A stretch of DNA of 64,000 bases from Parus major (Eukaryota > Chordata > Aves > Passeriformes > Paridae): the NCBI RefSeq assembly GCF_001522545.3, contig NC_031799.1, forward strand, positions 34,725,941-34,789,940. The letters run 5' to 3'. Of the stretch, positions 27,215 to 39,465 are shown in pieces. Position 1 is the stretch's first letter; the number at the start of each line of letters is the position of its first letter. The notes beneath the pieces were generated by a model. It had not been told where the DNA came from and did not search any database. It saw only the letters and a program-made list of their open reading frames with translations. The translations under genes and the position numbers were made by a program.

Positions 27215-27647
27215 TGTCGTTGGTCAGGAATGGCACCCCCCAGTTTAGTGCTCCCACTAAAAAGAAAACCATGCAGACACTTCCTCCATCACCTTCCTCC
27301 ATGAGAGAAAAAAAGTCAGAGATTATGGGTTGAGATAAGAACAAATTACTGTAAACAGCAGTGAGATAAAGCAGACAGTAACAGTAAGAATGCTAATAAC
27401 AAAAATATACAGAGAGAGGTTGATGTATAAACAAAGTTGTTCACCAAGCCCAGGACCAAAAACCAATGAAAGACAAACCCTCTAGCTGCCATGCTTTCCC
27501 GGACCAAAAGTCATTTCTTCTGGAAGCCTAAGAGTCCCTCATATTTGCCTGGGAGCAATGAGATGGGGTGGTATAGAACAGCCCAGACACACCCAAACCT
27601 TATGGCTGCTGCGTAAAATTAACTCTGTACGGGCCAAAACCAGGACA
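27215..27647 (-). mobile_element. avian ERV-type solo LTR remnant
   Basis: The element is bounded by TGTC at 27215 and GACA at 27647, the TG...CA inverted ends of an LTR. Read on the minus strand it opens TGTCCTGGTTTTGGCC and then agttaatttta, like the 5' end of a widespread bird ERVL-class LTR. The stretch at about 27325-27345 (tatgggttgagataag) resembles a conserved segment near the other end of such LTRs. No internal viral gene sequence flanks it, so it is a solo LTR or fragment. The flanking 5-mers (cttag, tacag) do not form a clear target-site duplication. Family assignment is from remembered family features, not a search. Confidence 0.6.
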
Positions 27648-29082
27648 TACAGTTATGGATGGATTTTTAGGTTTGTTTTTCCTTGCCCTGAGAACTTGCA
27701 GGCAAGAGGGCTTCTAAGTGAAAATGCCATTTTTGTTTGTGTGTTTCACTGAGAATTGTGAAATTGGAACCTGCCAAGCCGCTGAAGTAGCAGCAGCCTT
27801 TTTTACAGCCCCTCCCTTTTAAGCCCCTCCTGCAGTGGGGCTTAGAGAGCTCCCTGGGGAGTCTTGATGCTCTTCACCTAACTCCTTTGCTGGAGGTGGT
27901 CTTGAGGGTTTTGTTTCTCATTTTATTTTATGCAACTTCTTGCTCCTGCTAAGGATGCAAAGGAGGAGTTGCTGTACAAGATGGTCTGTACCGTGGCTTC
28001 ATTCTGCCCGTATACAGAGCCATGGGAGGGTGAACTTGAATCTTTAAAGGGACCTTCTCAACCTTTCCCTTCAACTTTGTGCCAAAAAACATCTGGATGT
28101 TGGTTTTGATGCAAAGCTGATGTTTCATTTTTACTGTTTTTGCACCTCTCCAGACAGTCAGGACCTCCCTCCTTTTTCTGTTCAACCTGTGGCTGTAAAT
28201 CAACGATGTCTTACTCTCAGTGCAGATCACACAACCTACTTGCCATTCTCTATGACCCCTCCTTGCACTTATTTATTCTGTGTCATCCTGGTTCTGTGAG
28301 GCTGCCTGTGAACATTAATTTGCCACTGGTAGAGGTCTGAACAGGCACGGATCTGGTTGCAAGATGAGAACCTTATTTTGTTTGCAGTTGATGTTTTCAA
28401 ATAAATACCAGTCAGCTTTCAACATACAGCATTTTGAATTTACTGCAGGAATACAGTATCACTCAAACTGATACTACAACCGCTGAAGCTTGTAAACTGT
28501 GTTGTTAATTAGACCATGTGTTTTTGATGGACTTTTTAAAGCTATTAAAATTTACATGTTGGGGATTGAAATAATTAGTTCTATTTCACATGTTTGACAG
28601 ATTTGTGAATTCCATTTTGAATTTTTTCTTATGGTTGAGCTGCTTTGAAGTGTACCTGTATATTCTTCAGTGATGTGATTGCCATGTGCTTGTTGAAAAT
28701 ATATGCCTTTCCTTTGAGAATACTGGGTGGGGTTTTTTCATAAAGTTTCCATGGCTGTAAGGAAAGGGGCTCACATTTGAAGATGGCATTTAAATTCACA
28801 AGCACACTGATGAACAAAAGGATGACAGCTTCCCATTTAGCCAGGTTGTGAAATAGTTCTTTGGGAAGTAAAGGTGTAGTTCCCAGCATGTAATGGCATA
28901 AAAATAAAAATCTTCCCTTTGCCTATATTTTTTTGCTTATCAACACACAACGTGTGTTAGAGAATAGTTACTTCAGATCCTGCATGTCTTAGAAAAGCAA
29001 ATAAAAACAGTAGAAGTAAGAATCTGTGCTTAATACTTTAGAAAACAAGTAATTTTATTCTGTTTCTGATCTTCATTTATAG

Positions 29083-29157
29083 CACCAGCAACAAGTGGTG
29101 CAGGCTGTGGAGCGTGCCAAACAAGTGACCATGGCAGAGCTGAACGCAATCATTGGG
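29083..29157 (+). CDS. TLE4: TLE4 exon B: Q domain, end of second helix
   Basis: This 75-nt exon is phase 0 at both ends and encodes 25 residues: HQQQVVQAVERAKQVTMAEL followed by NAIIG, about residues 106-130. It completes the second amphipathic helix of the Q domain, and the closing NAIIG leads into the glutamine-rich start of the GP region. It is nearly identical in all full-length TLE proteins and close to the short family member TLE5/AES. The acceptor is ctgatcttcatttatag ending at 29082 and the donor GGG|gtatgt begins at 29158. Like exon A it is symmetric, so skipping would be in frame but would be expected to damage tetramerisation. No frameshift or stop is seen. Confidence 0.95.
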
Positions 29158-29396
29158 GTATGTGGTCTTTCCATTTTAGCTCTGAAAGTGTTTGTAAATA
29201 GCTTTTCTTTTTCTTTCTCTCTTGCATGAACTAATTTCCATCAGCTGGGCAAAAGTTGTGGGCAATGGTGAAGTTCAGTAGCTTGATCTTCATAAAAGCT
29301 GGTTACTACCTGAAGACTTTTGCTTGCACTGTGCCAAGAAGACTAATGGGGTAATTAATGTCTGTGTTGTATCTATTCCCCAAAGCAGGCTCAGTA

Positions 29397-29468
29397 TTTT
29401 TTTTTTGTTTTGTTTTGGGGTGTTTTTTTTGTTTGTTTGGGTTTTTTTGTTTGTTTTTGTTGTTGTTC
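29397..29468. repeat. T/G-rich simple repeat (GTTT-type)
   Basis: The tract consists of T runs broken by single or grouped G: tttgttttgttttgggg, then gtttgtttggg, then a gttgttgtt end. It begins 240 bp after the exon B donor and is complementary in character to the A/C-rich tract at 29660-29764. Confidence 0.9.
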
Positions 29469-29659
29469 TATTTAAGTAACATTGTTTCCTTTGCATACCA
29501 CCTGCCAGTCTGATTCTGCAGCTGTGGTAACAGGTATCCTTGGTATGACAGACTTTTTTTGCCCATCCCTGCTGCCCATATCTTTTTCTACGTTTTGGTT
29601 CAAGTTTCTAAATATTAACCACACCTTTTATTTTTACATTTAAAAATAGCTGTTACTTT

Positions 29660-29764
29660 AAAAAACAAACCCACCCACCAAACCAACCAACCAAAACATG
29701 CCCACCAAAACCAAAATACCCAAACATACCAACAAAAGAAACCAAAATCAACAGCAGAAAAACT
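29660..29764. repeat. A/C-rich simple repeat (CCAA/CAAA-type)
   Basis: The tract is made of aaac, ccacc and aaccaacc units with almost no G or T. Transcribed with the T/G-rich tract 190 bp upstream, the two could pair imperfectly as an inverted repeat. An open frame rich in W, F and G on the minus strand here is only a product of the repeat. Confidence 0.9.
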
Positions 29765-30229
29765 CACCAGCACTGTGCCTATAGGTGTCCTGCTCTTAGT
29801 CATCTATAAATATAGGTGTGTAGAGCCCCTTTTGTAAAACCTTAACTGACAGAGATATTAGCCCAGTACAGAGATTTTATAGGTGTGGGCAGCCACAGTT
29901 TTTGTATTTTTTAAATACAAAATGAAGAGACAGACGTAACAATGGAAGCCCTGGCTGTTCACACTACATAAAATAAAGGTGAGAAGTCATAACTTAATAA
30001 CACATTATTCTCTTGTATAATTATGCAGCTGAAGCAAGCAGTTGTTTTAGTTATTCTAATGAAGACACTACAACTGTACTTCGTATCTTCTGCGTCCTCC
30101 CAAATGCTTTTTCTTTTGTGTATAGATTATACATAAAAGTATTTTTCTTTTTTTATTCAGTGTATCAAACACACTTTGAAATGCTAATTATTCCATTTAC
30201 TTTCATTAAAATTCAAATTGCTGAATGAA

Positions 30230-30665
30230 GATGTGGATAAGGGTCGCCGAATAATCAATCTGAAGTGAAGATATTGCTTCAATTATGCCTCTGTCTTTTA
30301 ACAAGGAAATCAGGACTTTCTGATCATTGCTGACAGTAGTTTAGAACAGCAGTCTGATTGGAGCTTGTTTTTAATAGGCTGTTTCTAACTCTATTTTGTA
30401 TACCTCTGACCACAAGAAAGCACTGGTAGTCAATTAGAAATAATAAATGGAAAAGAGTAACCCTTATTTCCTCTGAAGTGCCTGTTAGAAAGAAGGGGGT
30501 GAATCAGAGCGCATCGTGTAGAATCATGAATAACATTTGTTGTATGTCTTTTACGCTCCAGTGGGGAGAGTGGGAAATGAATAATTTCCCAATTAGTTTT
30601 CATTACCTAAGCAAAAATATTGCCTTTTATTAACATTCTTTGCATAAAGTAAGTGGCTGAAGGTT
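30230..30665. promoter_or_regulatory. candidate conserved noncoding block
   Basis: The region has retained CpGs (ggtcgccgaataatcaatc near 30242; gagcgcatcgtg near 30508) and clustered homeodomain or POU-like cores (attatgcctc, ataatttcccaattag, ttgcataaag). Simple repeats are absent. It resembles intronic enhancers of developmental genes, but conservation could not be tested and the borders are approximate. Confidence 0.25.
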
Positions 30666-30699
30666 GGCTTCTTTGTTAAAGCTTTTATACATGAGTGCT

Positions 30700-30765
30700 G
30701 CATGTGCATTTGTGGTGTGTGTCTGCGTGCATGTGTGGTTTTGTGTGTATGTGCACACACATATG
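30700..30765. repeat. degenerate TG/CA microsatellite
   Basis: Interrupted alternating purine-pyrimidine sequence (gtgtgtctgcgtgcatgtg, then gtgtgtatgtgcacacaca). It is a decayed (TG)n run with possible Z-DNA-forming character. Confidence 0.8.
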
Positions 30766-33700
30766 CTTCACAGTCTACCTGTGCACGGTTTTGCCATTCA
30801 CCTTTGTTTGAATTACAGAGACTGCTAAGAAGAATTTGATTTCTAGTAAAGGAAGCAAGTGTAAAGTGTGTGATGTTACTGGCAATCTCACTAGTTACTT
30901 AAATTTATCCTGCTTTCATGAATAACTAAACCACACTAAACAGATAAGACACTTGTCTGGAAGCCTGGCTGTGATTCTGTTGGTCTTCCCCCCACCAGAC
31001 AGTAGTAAATTTTCTTTTGTCTTCCTGTCTAAGTTTGCATTTTCATGTCAGCTGAAATCCTGTTGTCTCAAACTTCTCTGAACTATCAGACTTCGGGTTT
31101 GTGCATTAAAGTTGGCTAGTCCTTGGCTCCCTCACAAGCCTGATTTTTACCGTGCTCTGTTGCCTTTTTTCACTCAGCTGTTTTATGTTGACTTAGGAAA
31201 TACTGTGTGTTCCTCTTTAATTTTAGAAAAAGCAGGAGTAATACGGACTGGAATTGAATACTCATTAGGTTTAAGGAGAAGTGATCTCATGCAGTTTTTT
31301 GGAGATTAATTTTTTAAAGATGGAACAAACAGGAATGCAAATTATCTAATAAGCTTAAGATCATGTCGCAAGAATCCCACAACAGCGTTATGTCTGCACT
31401 TAGAGAGATTTAAAGTATGAAAATGTAGCATGGGGCTAGAAAAGACTTGTCATATTTTGTAAAGTGAATACCAGTAAAACTAAAGAACATTATTGGAAAT
31501 CATGGCTTTCTTATGTATCTGATTATGATGTCTTAGGTAGTTTTTCTGTTTAGTAAGTCTGACAGGGTTTGTGTTCTTTTAACCCTGTGGTACTTTCAAA
31601 AACTTCCAAAGATTGTTTAACCCATTGAGCTGTGCATCAGATAAAAACAGAAGCAGTATTTGAGCTTTTGAAATAAAATTGTAGCTTAAGTCTCTGTTTT
31701 GCGGGCATCCTGTTCTGTTCACCTCACTCATGCTAAACTCCCTTGGTTCAAACAGAGCAACTCTGGCTTTGAGTTAAAAGTGCATGCTACCAGAATGGAG
31801 TGTGGCACAAGAAAAGAACTGAAGGTGCACAGATCATCTCTCTCTTTGTGTTTCACATGTACATATTTTTGTATGAATGTGCTCTGATTTAATGGAATCT
31901 GATGAAGCACCTTTTAACTTTGCAATATTATTCTATCTTCATTGGTAAATGAACCAAATCACTGATCCGTGCAGTTTAAATGCAAAATACTGAAGTGAGC
32001 CCGGAACCCAGAGAGACTGCCTGTTCTCCTGACAATAAACTAGTTATGTTTAATGGAATGAAACACTGTTATAATGACTTGTTTCACAGGTCATGTTCAG
32101 TTTAAAACTGTTGATGGGCTCAAACAAGTTAAATATCATCTATCATCTTCTGGAGAGATGCAGTGAGAAAAGCTAAACCAAAACTGGGTTTATTATAAGG
32201 ATGTTGCAGGAGGACTGGAAATCTGCAGGCATCCAGAGTCTACCTCTGGTGGTTGCCATGGGCAGTGTGGTGTGGCATTCTTCCTAAAGGCAGTCTGTAG
32301 TGCTCATCCAGAGCTGCTTTCCAGGCTGGGTGTTCCAGGATGAGCAGCGTGATATACCCAGTTGATCTTGTCATGTGTCATGCTGCTGTGTTTTTAGATT
32401 AGATAGAATATGCAAGAACGCACTGTTGGAGCAGCACACAAATCGTGACCTTAAATCAGTAATATGATCTAATTAGGAATGATGTTTTCATTTCCTGTAT
32501 TAATAAATCGATTTGTCTAAGTTTCTTAAAATATTGGGGTTTGCTTTCTTTAATGCATTATACTATACAATTGGAACATGCTGTGTGGGTATGGTTACAT
32601 TTTAATAAGGGAACCAGGGAATTTACTTGTAACTTTTTAAGAATTTTATCTGTTTAAAATAGTTTTTCAACTGCAGTTTCGTAGTAAGGCAGAAATGAAG
32701 GCTTGTGTGCCTGCTTATCACATGGAGAGAGATAAATGTACCAAAAACTTAAGAACAGGTATGTGATGGTGTTCAAAGAAAATGCAGTTTAGCACAAGAA
32801 ATGCTGAACCTCAATTTTTAGCAGTGACATTTTAATGATAGGAAGTCTGCAAAATTATTTGCCATCAATTGTGAAGGCAATAACAAGCCTTGGTGGTTTT
32901 TCACACCCTCTGTGTTAAGTGCTTTCAGAATGACAGCGTAAACTGTGTTGGAGAACTCCAAGGAAGTAAAACTGATTAAAATGTTCATGCTTGAATGGTG
33001 CTGATGGAATAGTTCATTTGGACTTTCTCTACCTCCTGCAGCTCAAGCTGAAATATTAAAATTCAGTGAATTTAAATCTCTCTCCCCTCAGCTCAGGAAA
33101 AAAACATTACATTTTAATAGGTTTTAAACTCATAATTCATTGGTTTGGAGCAGCACTATTAAATCTATTTAAATATTATGTGTATTACTAGGGAAATTAT
33201 TGAAATAATTCTTTTTCTTTACCATTCTACGCATCTGAGTGAAAAAAGAATGGCTTTGATTTAATTTTTAAGCATTTTGTTTTATTATGCCACTTTTATT
33301 ATTTTCTTAAAAAATAAGCAAATGGCAGTTACTGGAAGAAAGTACTCCTTCTGTCTTGTCACATATAATTACTGTGTTAAAATGTTTCTTCTTAAATGCC
33401 CTGTTTGTCACAATTTCTACCCTGTGTTTGAGGCCAGTGTGCTTGTTTGACCCATCTCAAAAGGTCTGTAATTTTTGTTTGCTTTCAAGAGAATGATTGT
33501 TTTACAGCTGTGGAGAACAACAGCTGCCTAGTAAATAGCACGGAAGCCTTTGAAAGCAGTGTGGTGCAGATGAGTACACACAACTTGAAGTGAAGAGTTG
33601 GCCTCAGTGCCTGCCATCACTGCCGTGGTGCCTTGTCCAGGGTTGCAGATGCCAAATGCTGCTTAACACTCAGAGGCATCTCCTGCTCCTCTCAGATGGT

Positions 33701-36700
33701 GGCTGGTTTCTGGCTCACGTGAGTGCGGGCTCTGTGAAGGCAGAGTGAGGGTTTTCTGCTTGAACCAGAACACACAGTTTGTGTGGAAAAGTTGTTCCTG
33801 CCTGAGAGTGTGCATGCAGAAATGGTGGTGTCAGGGAGGATGGGCGAGGGCAGTTAGAACAAGTGTTTATTAGCTTGGGGACAACAGTCCCTTGTTTCTC
33901 CAGCCCTTCTGTATTGCTCATTCAAGGTGTGTTAAGCAGTGGTTGATGCTTAAATTCTATAGAACAAGCTGGTGGTCTGCTGTATATTGTACACAGGTTG
34001 TTAAAGTGGGACAGCAGAGGTTGAATTAATAGCTATGTACTTTGAGTTATGTTTATTTGTGTACCCTAAAGAAATGTTGGAATTCATTGCTCCCCATTTA
34101 ATTACTCTCGTTTGCTGATTTTTTATTGGGTGGTGATATGGTCCTGCAAATATTTTGATCCTGCCTGGTGCCTGAAATTGATCTGTAGAAGGCTTTTGGG
34201 TGAACATTTTTGGTTTTGAATTATTCACCTGAACCTTATTTTTTGGTTGCAAAGAGGTGTTTTTGAGGCCTTTGCCCTCTTGTTCCCTTATTCCCATGTG
34301 CCAGCCCCAGAGAGAGCCTTGAAGGTGAGGCCTATTTTAAATAAACCTCTTCCGTATGCAGCATCTTCATTTAGAGAAACTGAAAATTATCTTTTTAGGG
34401 ATTTTTGAGGGAATTAATTGGAATGTAAATAATGTCCAGGTTCAGTATTTCTGAGGATGGATTTTAAATACTGTTGCTACACTTTGAGTGGGCTGGCACT
34501 GTCTTCTGCTTTTTGTCCTATTTTCAGTAGCTCTGGTAGCTACTTGAATTTATATTCGTCTATCACTATATGAGCAGTCAGTAGTGTTGCAGTGTGAAGT
34601 GCTGACCACTTACAGCATCTCACTGCCAATATGCTGGTGCCAGAGGCCTTTGCTTGTTATGCTTAAGTAAGTGCATATGACATGAGTGTTGTGCCTCACA
34701 CACTCGATTGTATCAGACAGAAGAGCTGGCTTTGGCCTCCCATGTTTCTCAAGGTTTTACAAACCCTGGTATCCAAGCTATGTGACCACTCTATCTTCTT
34801 TGTGTTTTAAATTAGGGTTAATCAGTGCAGATATGAAGAGTCCTGTGGAGAATTTTGTGATATTCTGTAGCATGAACATATGCTATATTTTACTTATGAC
34901 TTATATTTGTATGGTTTCACTCTGCACACTGTAGAAAGAAGACAATATTGTTGCCAGTGGGGTCTGTGCTCCAGTAAGTGGGAGCTTTTGTCAACCAAAT
35001 ACAGATGTGCTGTGTTCCTCTTGGTCTGTTACATGCTGTGTATTGTCTTTGGTGATAGTCTTATTCCAGTTCTCTGGAAAAAAAAAGAAAAAGTCTATCC
35101 TGTTTGGTTTTAAAATATTGTGAGGACAGGGAATTTTGAAAACCCCTTGATTGTAAAATGAGCATTGTTTATGTACTCAGTGACAATGCTGTCTATTTAA
35201 ATCGGTACCCTTATTGTACAGTATGGCCTAAAAACAGGTGCTATTGTACCGTGGTTTCATACTACAGGAGTCCTGAAACCACACATAAACAAGGTCATAC
35301 ATTTGCCACTTAGACTTCTTCACAGCCACACTTTATAGGCTGCTGCCTATAGCAGTGAATGAGGACTAGGACTGTATTATAGAGTAGATCAGTTAAATGT
35401 TTGCATTGCTTCAGGTGGGTACTTCTCAGTACTTCTCAGTCTTAAATCTAGGACCAGAGCGAGGGCTCTAGTGCTTGACTGGGAGGAACACTAAAGTACT
35501 GCATAAGTAGAGTATTTCCACAGATTAAGTCCATCCATGAAGAAGGAACTTAGGAGGTCTTAAATTCATACATTGTCTGATATTTTGGTATGTTTGATCT
35601 TTATTAGCAAGACAGTTACTTGCTTATTGCTTGTTGAGTTCTTCACAGTCATGTCCTTGGGTATATGAATGCATCACTGATGAACACTGGTGAACTAGCT
35701 CAAGGAATGTTTGTGAAACAGGGGAGCGCTGCTTGTACTTTCTAAAGAGGCTAAGGCAAAAAGAAGTGGTCCTTCCACAGTCTTGGGGCTGCAGCTTAGA
35801 TCCAGATGATTTGATCCTTGCCCGGACCTTCTTTTATCAAAGCCTCTGTAACTGGGAAACTACACTAAAGCAAAGGAATTCACTCTCAATTACCTGGCTA
35901 ATGGGCACTACATTGAAGAGACAGACACTATATCTCACAGTGAAATCTGCTTGGAGAGAGGTAACTGTATCCACGTGTCCTAACACTTGTGGGAAGAGGC
36001 TACTCACCTCTGAGAAGAGGAGGCACTACAGTCCTCTGCCCAGGACTGCAGCTGCACCAGAAATGGCCATCTCTAGAGACAGAGAATGGGCTAGAAAGAA
36101 TGGATCAGCCTGCGCAGCCTTTTATCCCAAGGAAAGACAGCTTGCTGAAATCCAACACAGTGTGTACTTGTGTGCTGTAAGTGTGATGAAACGTGCTGTT
36201 AGCACTTAGAGTTAAGGAACCTCTGCTTCTCAGTAATGGCTGTGTAGAAATTTGACTTGGTAAGGATTGACTTGATAGGATCCATTAGAGAAATATATCT
36301 GTGAGATGCACAGCATGCATCTATCTTATGCTGGTATTATAGGGCTCTAAAACCATACCTTGTGAGGAATCTTAGAAGTGAATTATGGTTGCCACATTTA
36401 AAAGCTCTGGTAATAGAATTGCTTATAGATTTAGCCACTTCAATCTCTCTGTGACCAGTGCCATTGCTTAACCTGTAGCTTTTATTGTTTGATTTGTGAT
36501 ACGTCTCAGATGGTAACTTATTCACTTTTTAGCCCAGGGTTTCAGAAACTTTTTACTGTGGTGACCCTAGAAGATTATTTAGAAGTCTGCTGGGAAAAGC
36601 ACAGATGTTACTCTCATTTCTAAAGGAAAGGACCAAAATTTATAAGGTCCCAACATACATGCTGTCTTTTTACTGTTAGTCCAGAGGAGAAAAAAAATCT

Positions 36701-37118
36701 CTTCCCCGTGTCTGTGGATAGGACATTAGTGGAATATTTGGTAAATAAGGTACCTGAACCAGTGTGTCCCAAACTGTGAATAGTTTGCCATCTGTTTATG
36801 CGTAGCAGAAAACAACAATTTGCTGCCATTGTTATTTTTTGCACTGGTCTGTGTGAAAAGGTTTTGAAGCAGAGGTTTGGTATGTCAAGGTGTGTATCAC
36901 ACCACTGACACTCCTCATGGCAAGACCTTTAGCTTGCTATTTGTGCTTTCTGCCTTCTCTGTCAGATGTAGATTTTCTTTACCTTAGATAGAAATTGATG
37001 GGGGAGAAGGAAGAAGAGAGTTTTAAGTTGTGTGATTTATGTAGTAATTTCTGCTCTTTATGAAATGATAATAGAGAATGAGTCTTAAGAGTTTAATTCT
37101 CCCTCCCTCCACCTCCAG

Positions 37119-37182
37119 TGTGAAATGGAGATGCAGTCCTGCAATCAGGAGGAACTACTGAACTCTAATATTCTGTGGGAAG
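37119..37182 (+). other. exon-like cassette, 64 nt, between exons B and C
   Basis: A pyrimidine-rich tract (attctccctccctccacctccag, about 37096-37118) precedes 64 nt that read without a stop in the TLE4 frame (CEMEMQSCNQEELLNSNILW, then E and one base). A near-ideal donor, GAAG|gtgagc, follows at 37183. The encoded residues are not part of TLE proteins as known. Since 64 is not a multiple of three, inclusion would shift exon C into a frame that stops near 44570. It could be a poison exon, an exon of an unrelated transcript, or a chance pseudoexon. Confidence 0.25.
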
Positions 37183-37720
37183 GTGAGCTTAGCCTTTTGT
37201 AGGGGACTAGTTTTTTTCCCTTTTTAAGATTCTATCCAATTTTTGGCCATGAATCTTTTATTTGTTAGTAGGCTGTATTAATTTTTTGTCCTCTGTCTGC
37301 TGTTTCACTGAGTGAAAAATAGTTGAAAGAGTGGAAGGGAGGACAAATGGTGAAACATGTATCCTGACAGATGTTCCCATATATATGATTAAGAACGGAA
37401 ATGTGCTCTGCATATATTGCCTTTCATTCCACAATATGATTTGGGAGATGACTTTTTGTTCCTAGATCACTTAAAAGATCTTTGAAGCAATTTGTAGAGA
37501 TGTGATTCTGATAGTTTCTTTGTTATTTATGTAGGAGCTCTAAATGCTTCTCTTCTGATTAATGTCAGCTATTGATTCTTTTCCTTCCCCCGTAGTTTCC
37601 TTAGTAGAGGAAACTATGTAGTAGATTCCTTCTGTGGAATCAGCATCCTCAAAGACAGAAATTGCTGAATCTGAGAGCAAGTAGCATGACATTTGAATCT
37701 TCAGGAAAAAACCCAAAAGA

Positions 37721-37744
37721 CATTATTATTATCATTATTATTAC
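37721..37744. repeat. (ATT)n microsatellite
   Basis: Seven ATT units interrupted once by atc: cattattattatcattatt, then attact. It is short and likely polymorphic. Confidence 0.85.
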
Positions 37745-37902
37745 TAGTCTGCTCCTTATTCTCCTTTTTCATCATTTTTCATTCTTATTCCTAGATTTTT
37801 AAGGTCTGTATTCATTCCCTTTTGTGAACAGACACATCCAAATTTTCTAGCAGATCAGTTGCATCTGAGCATTTAGAGTTCCCACTAATTGCTGATGCAT
37901 TG

Positions 37903-39350
37903 CATAGAATCACAGAATTTTTTTTATGCTGGAAAAGACTTACAAGATTATTGAATCCAGCCATTAGACCAACGCCACTATGTTCACGATTAAACCATGT
38001 TCTCAGGTGCCACATCCAGAAGTTTTTCTGAGTGCTTCCAGGTATGGTGGTTCCATATGGGCAGCCTGTTCCAATGCATGACCGTGTTTTCAGTGAAGAG
38101 GTTTTTCCTAGTATGCAATCTAAACCTTCCCTGACACAACTTGAGGCCATTTCCTATCACCTAATACCTAGTTGCCCGGGAGAAGAGGCTGACTCCCACT
38201 GCACTAGAGCTTCTTCTCAGGCTTTTCTAGACAGTGATAACATCTCCTGAGCCTCCTTTCCTCCAGTCCAAACAGCTCCAGCTGCCTTAGCCACTCCTCA
38301 CAGGACTTTTGTTCCAGACCCTTCACCTACTCTGCTGCCTTTCTGTGGATGCACTCCAGCACTTCAATGTCCTTCCTGAACTGAGGGGCCCAGAATGGGA
38401 CACAGCACTCCAGGTGTGGCCTCACCAGTGGGAGAATAGGGCAATGACCCCTCCCCTGGTCCTGCTGGACACACTATTGCTGATAAAGGTCAGGATACCA
38501 TTGGCCTTCCCTGGCTACCTGGGCACATGTTGACTCATGTTCAGCTGCTGTCAACCAGCACTCCCAGGTCTTTTTCCACCAGTCAGCTTTCCAGCCACTC
38601 TGCCTCCAGCCTTGTAGCACTGCATGGGCCTGTCATGACTTGGTCTTGTTCAGCCTTACATCGTTAGGCTTGGTTTATTGATCCAGTCAAGAACCCTCAG
38701 TAGGGCCTTCCTGCCCTCCTGCATAGCGTGGTGTCATTTGCCAGCTGACTGAGCAATCCCCTTGTCCAGACTGCCAGCGAAGATGTTCAGCAGAGCTGTC
38801 TCCACCACAGAGCCCTGGGCTGCCAGCTGGTGTCACTCCATTCACCAGTGCTGCGGGCCCAAACAGCCAGTCAGTTTATACCCAGCAAAGAGTGCACTCA
38901 TCCATACCATGGGGAGCCAGTTTCTCCAAGAGAATGCTATGAGAAAAGGTGTCAAAAGCTTTACTAAAGTCCATGTAGACAACATCCACAGGATGTGGAG
39001 GATGTGCCTTCATAAACCCATGCTGGCTGGGCCACAATGGCCTCTGACCACTACCTCTCTCACAAATCCTTGTCTGTTCACAAACAGCAGGTCGAGTGGG
39101 GCACCAGCCCTTGTTGTCTTCCCTCATCCCTGCTGTGTCAGGAAATTGTCCTTCAGGAACCTTCTAGACCGTTTCCTCTCTGTTGTGTTGTATTTCCAGC
39201 AGACATCTCATGAGGGACTTCAGCTTACGAGAGGGAAGGGCCTGTGATTATGAGCATTCTGGCAGCTGCTTATAGCATATTTCATCTGTCTCTTTGTCTT
39301 GGTAGTCTATAGCAAGACTCCCACCAGGATATTTCATTTTATTCTGCGCA
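37903..39350 (-). mobile_element. CR1 LINE, 5'-truncated, reverse transcriptase remnant
   Basis: The left end catagaatcacagaatt is the reverse complement of the CR1 terminal attctgtgattctatg repeat, so the element reads on the minus strand. Conserved 3' UTR and RT C-terminal stretches follow, such as cagaatgggacacagcactc and aggtgtggcctcacc. At 38951-38971 the minus strand encodes DFSKAFD, the reverse transcriptase palm motif of CR1, within an 83-codon open frame (38876-39127; VDVVYMDFSKAFDTFSHSIL). Similarity continues to about 39350 (cccaccaggatatttcattt), just before the RT domain. The 5' part, with ORF1 and most of the endonuclease, is missing. Frames are broken by stops and indels, so it is inactive. 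No target-site duplication was identified. Confidence 0.9.
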
Positions 39351-39409
39351 CTGTAGTAAGTTTCAAAATGCTCACTCTCCCTTAGAGGAGTAAGGGTAGT
39401 AGTTTGTTC

Positions 39410-39465
39410 TACTCTACATCAAGACCACTGTTTGTATATGCAAACAGTGGTCTTGATGTAGAGTA
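39410..39465. repeat. perfect 25-bp inverted repeat with 6-nt loop
   Basis: Left arm 39410-39434 (opening tactctacatcaagacc) is the exact reverse complement of 39441-39465, separated by tatatg. It begins about 60 bp beyond the CR1 5' edge. A perfect stem this long is unusual for random intron and could extrude as a cruciform or fold as an RNA hairpin. Confidence 0.95.

Larger units (their letters stand above)
21096..29082 (+). other. TLE4: intron between exons A and B (7,987 bp)
   Basis: Donor gtaggt at 21096 and acceptor ttcatttatag ending at 29082. It contains an avian LTR-like element on the minus strand (27215-27647) and a TATA-like motif beside a 10-bp inverted repeat at 24971-25023. 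I see no other exon. The open frames are short and random; the longest, 25408-25764 (118 codons), has no recognisable domain. Confidence 0.85.

Noticed and set aside
29615..29803. Minus-strand open frame rich in W, F and G
   Set aside because: It is a translation of the A/C-rich simple repeat and not a protein.
35733..36209. Plus-strand open frame of 158 codons
   Set aside because: The composition is unstructured, no family was recognised, and the length is within chance expectation.
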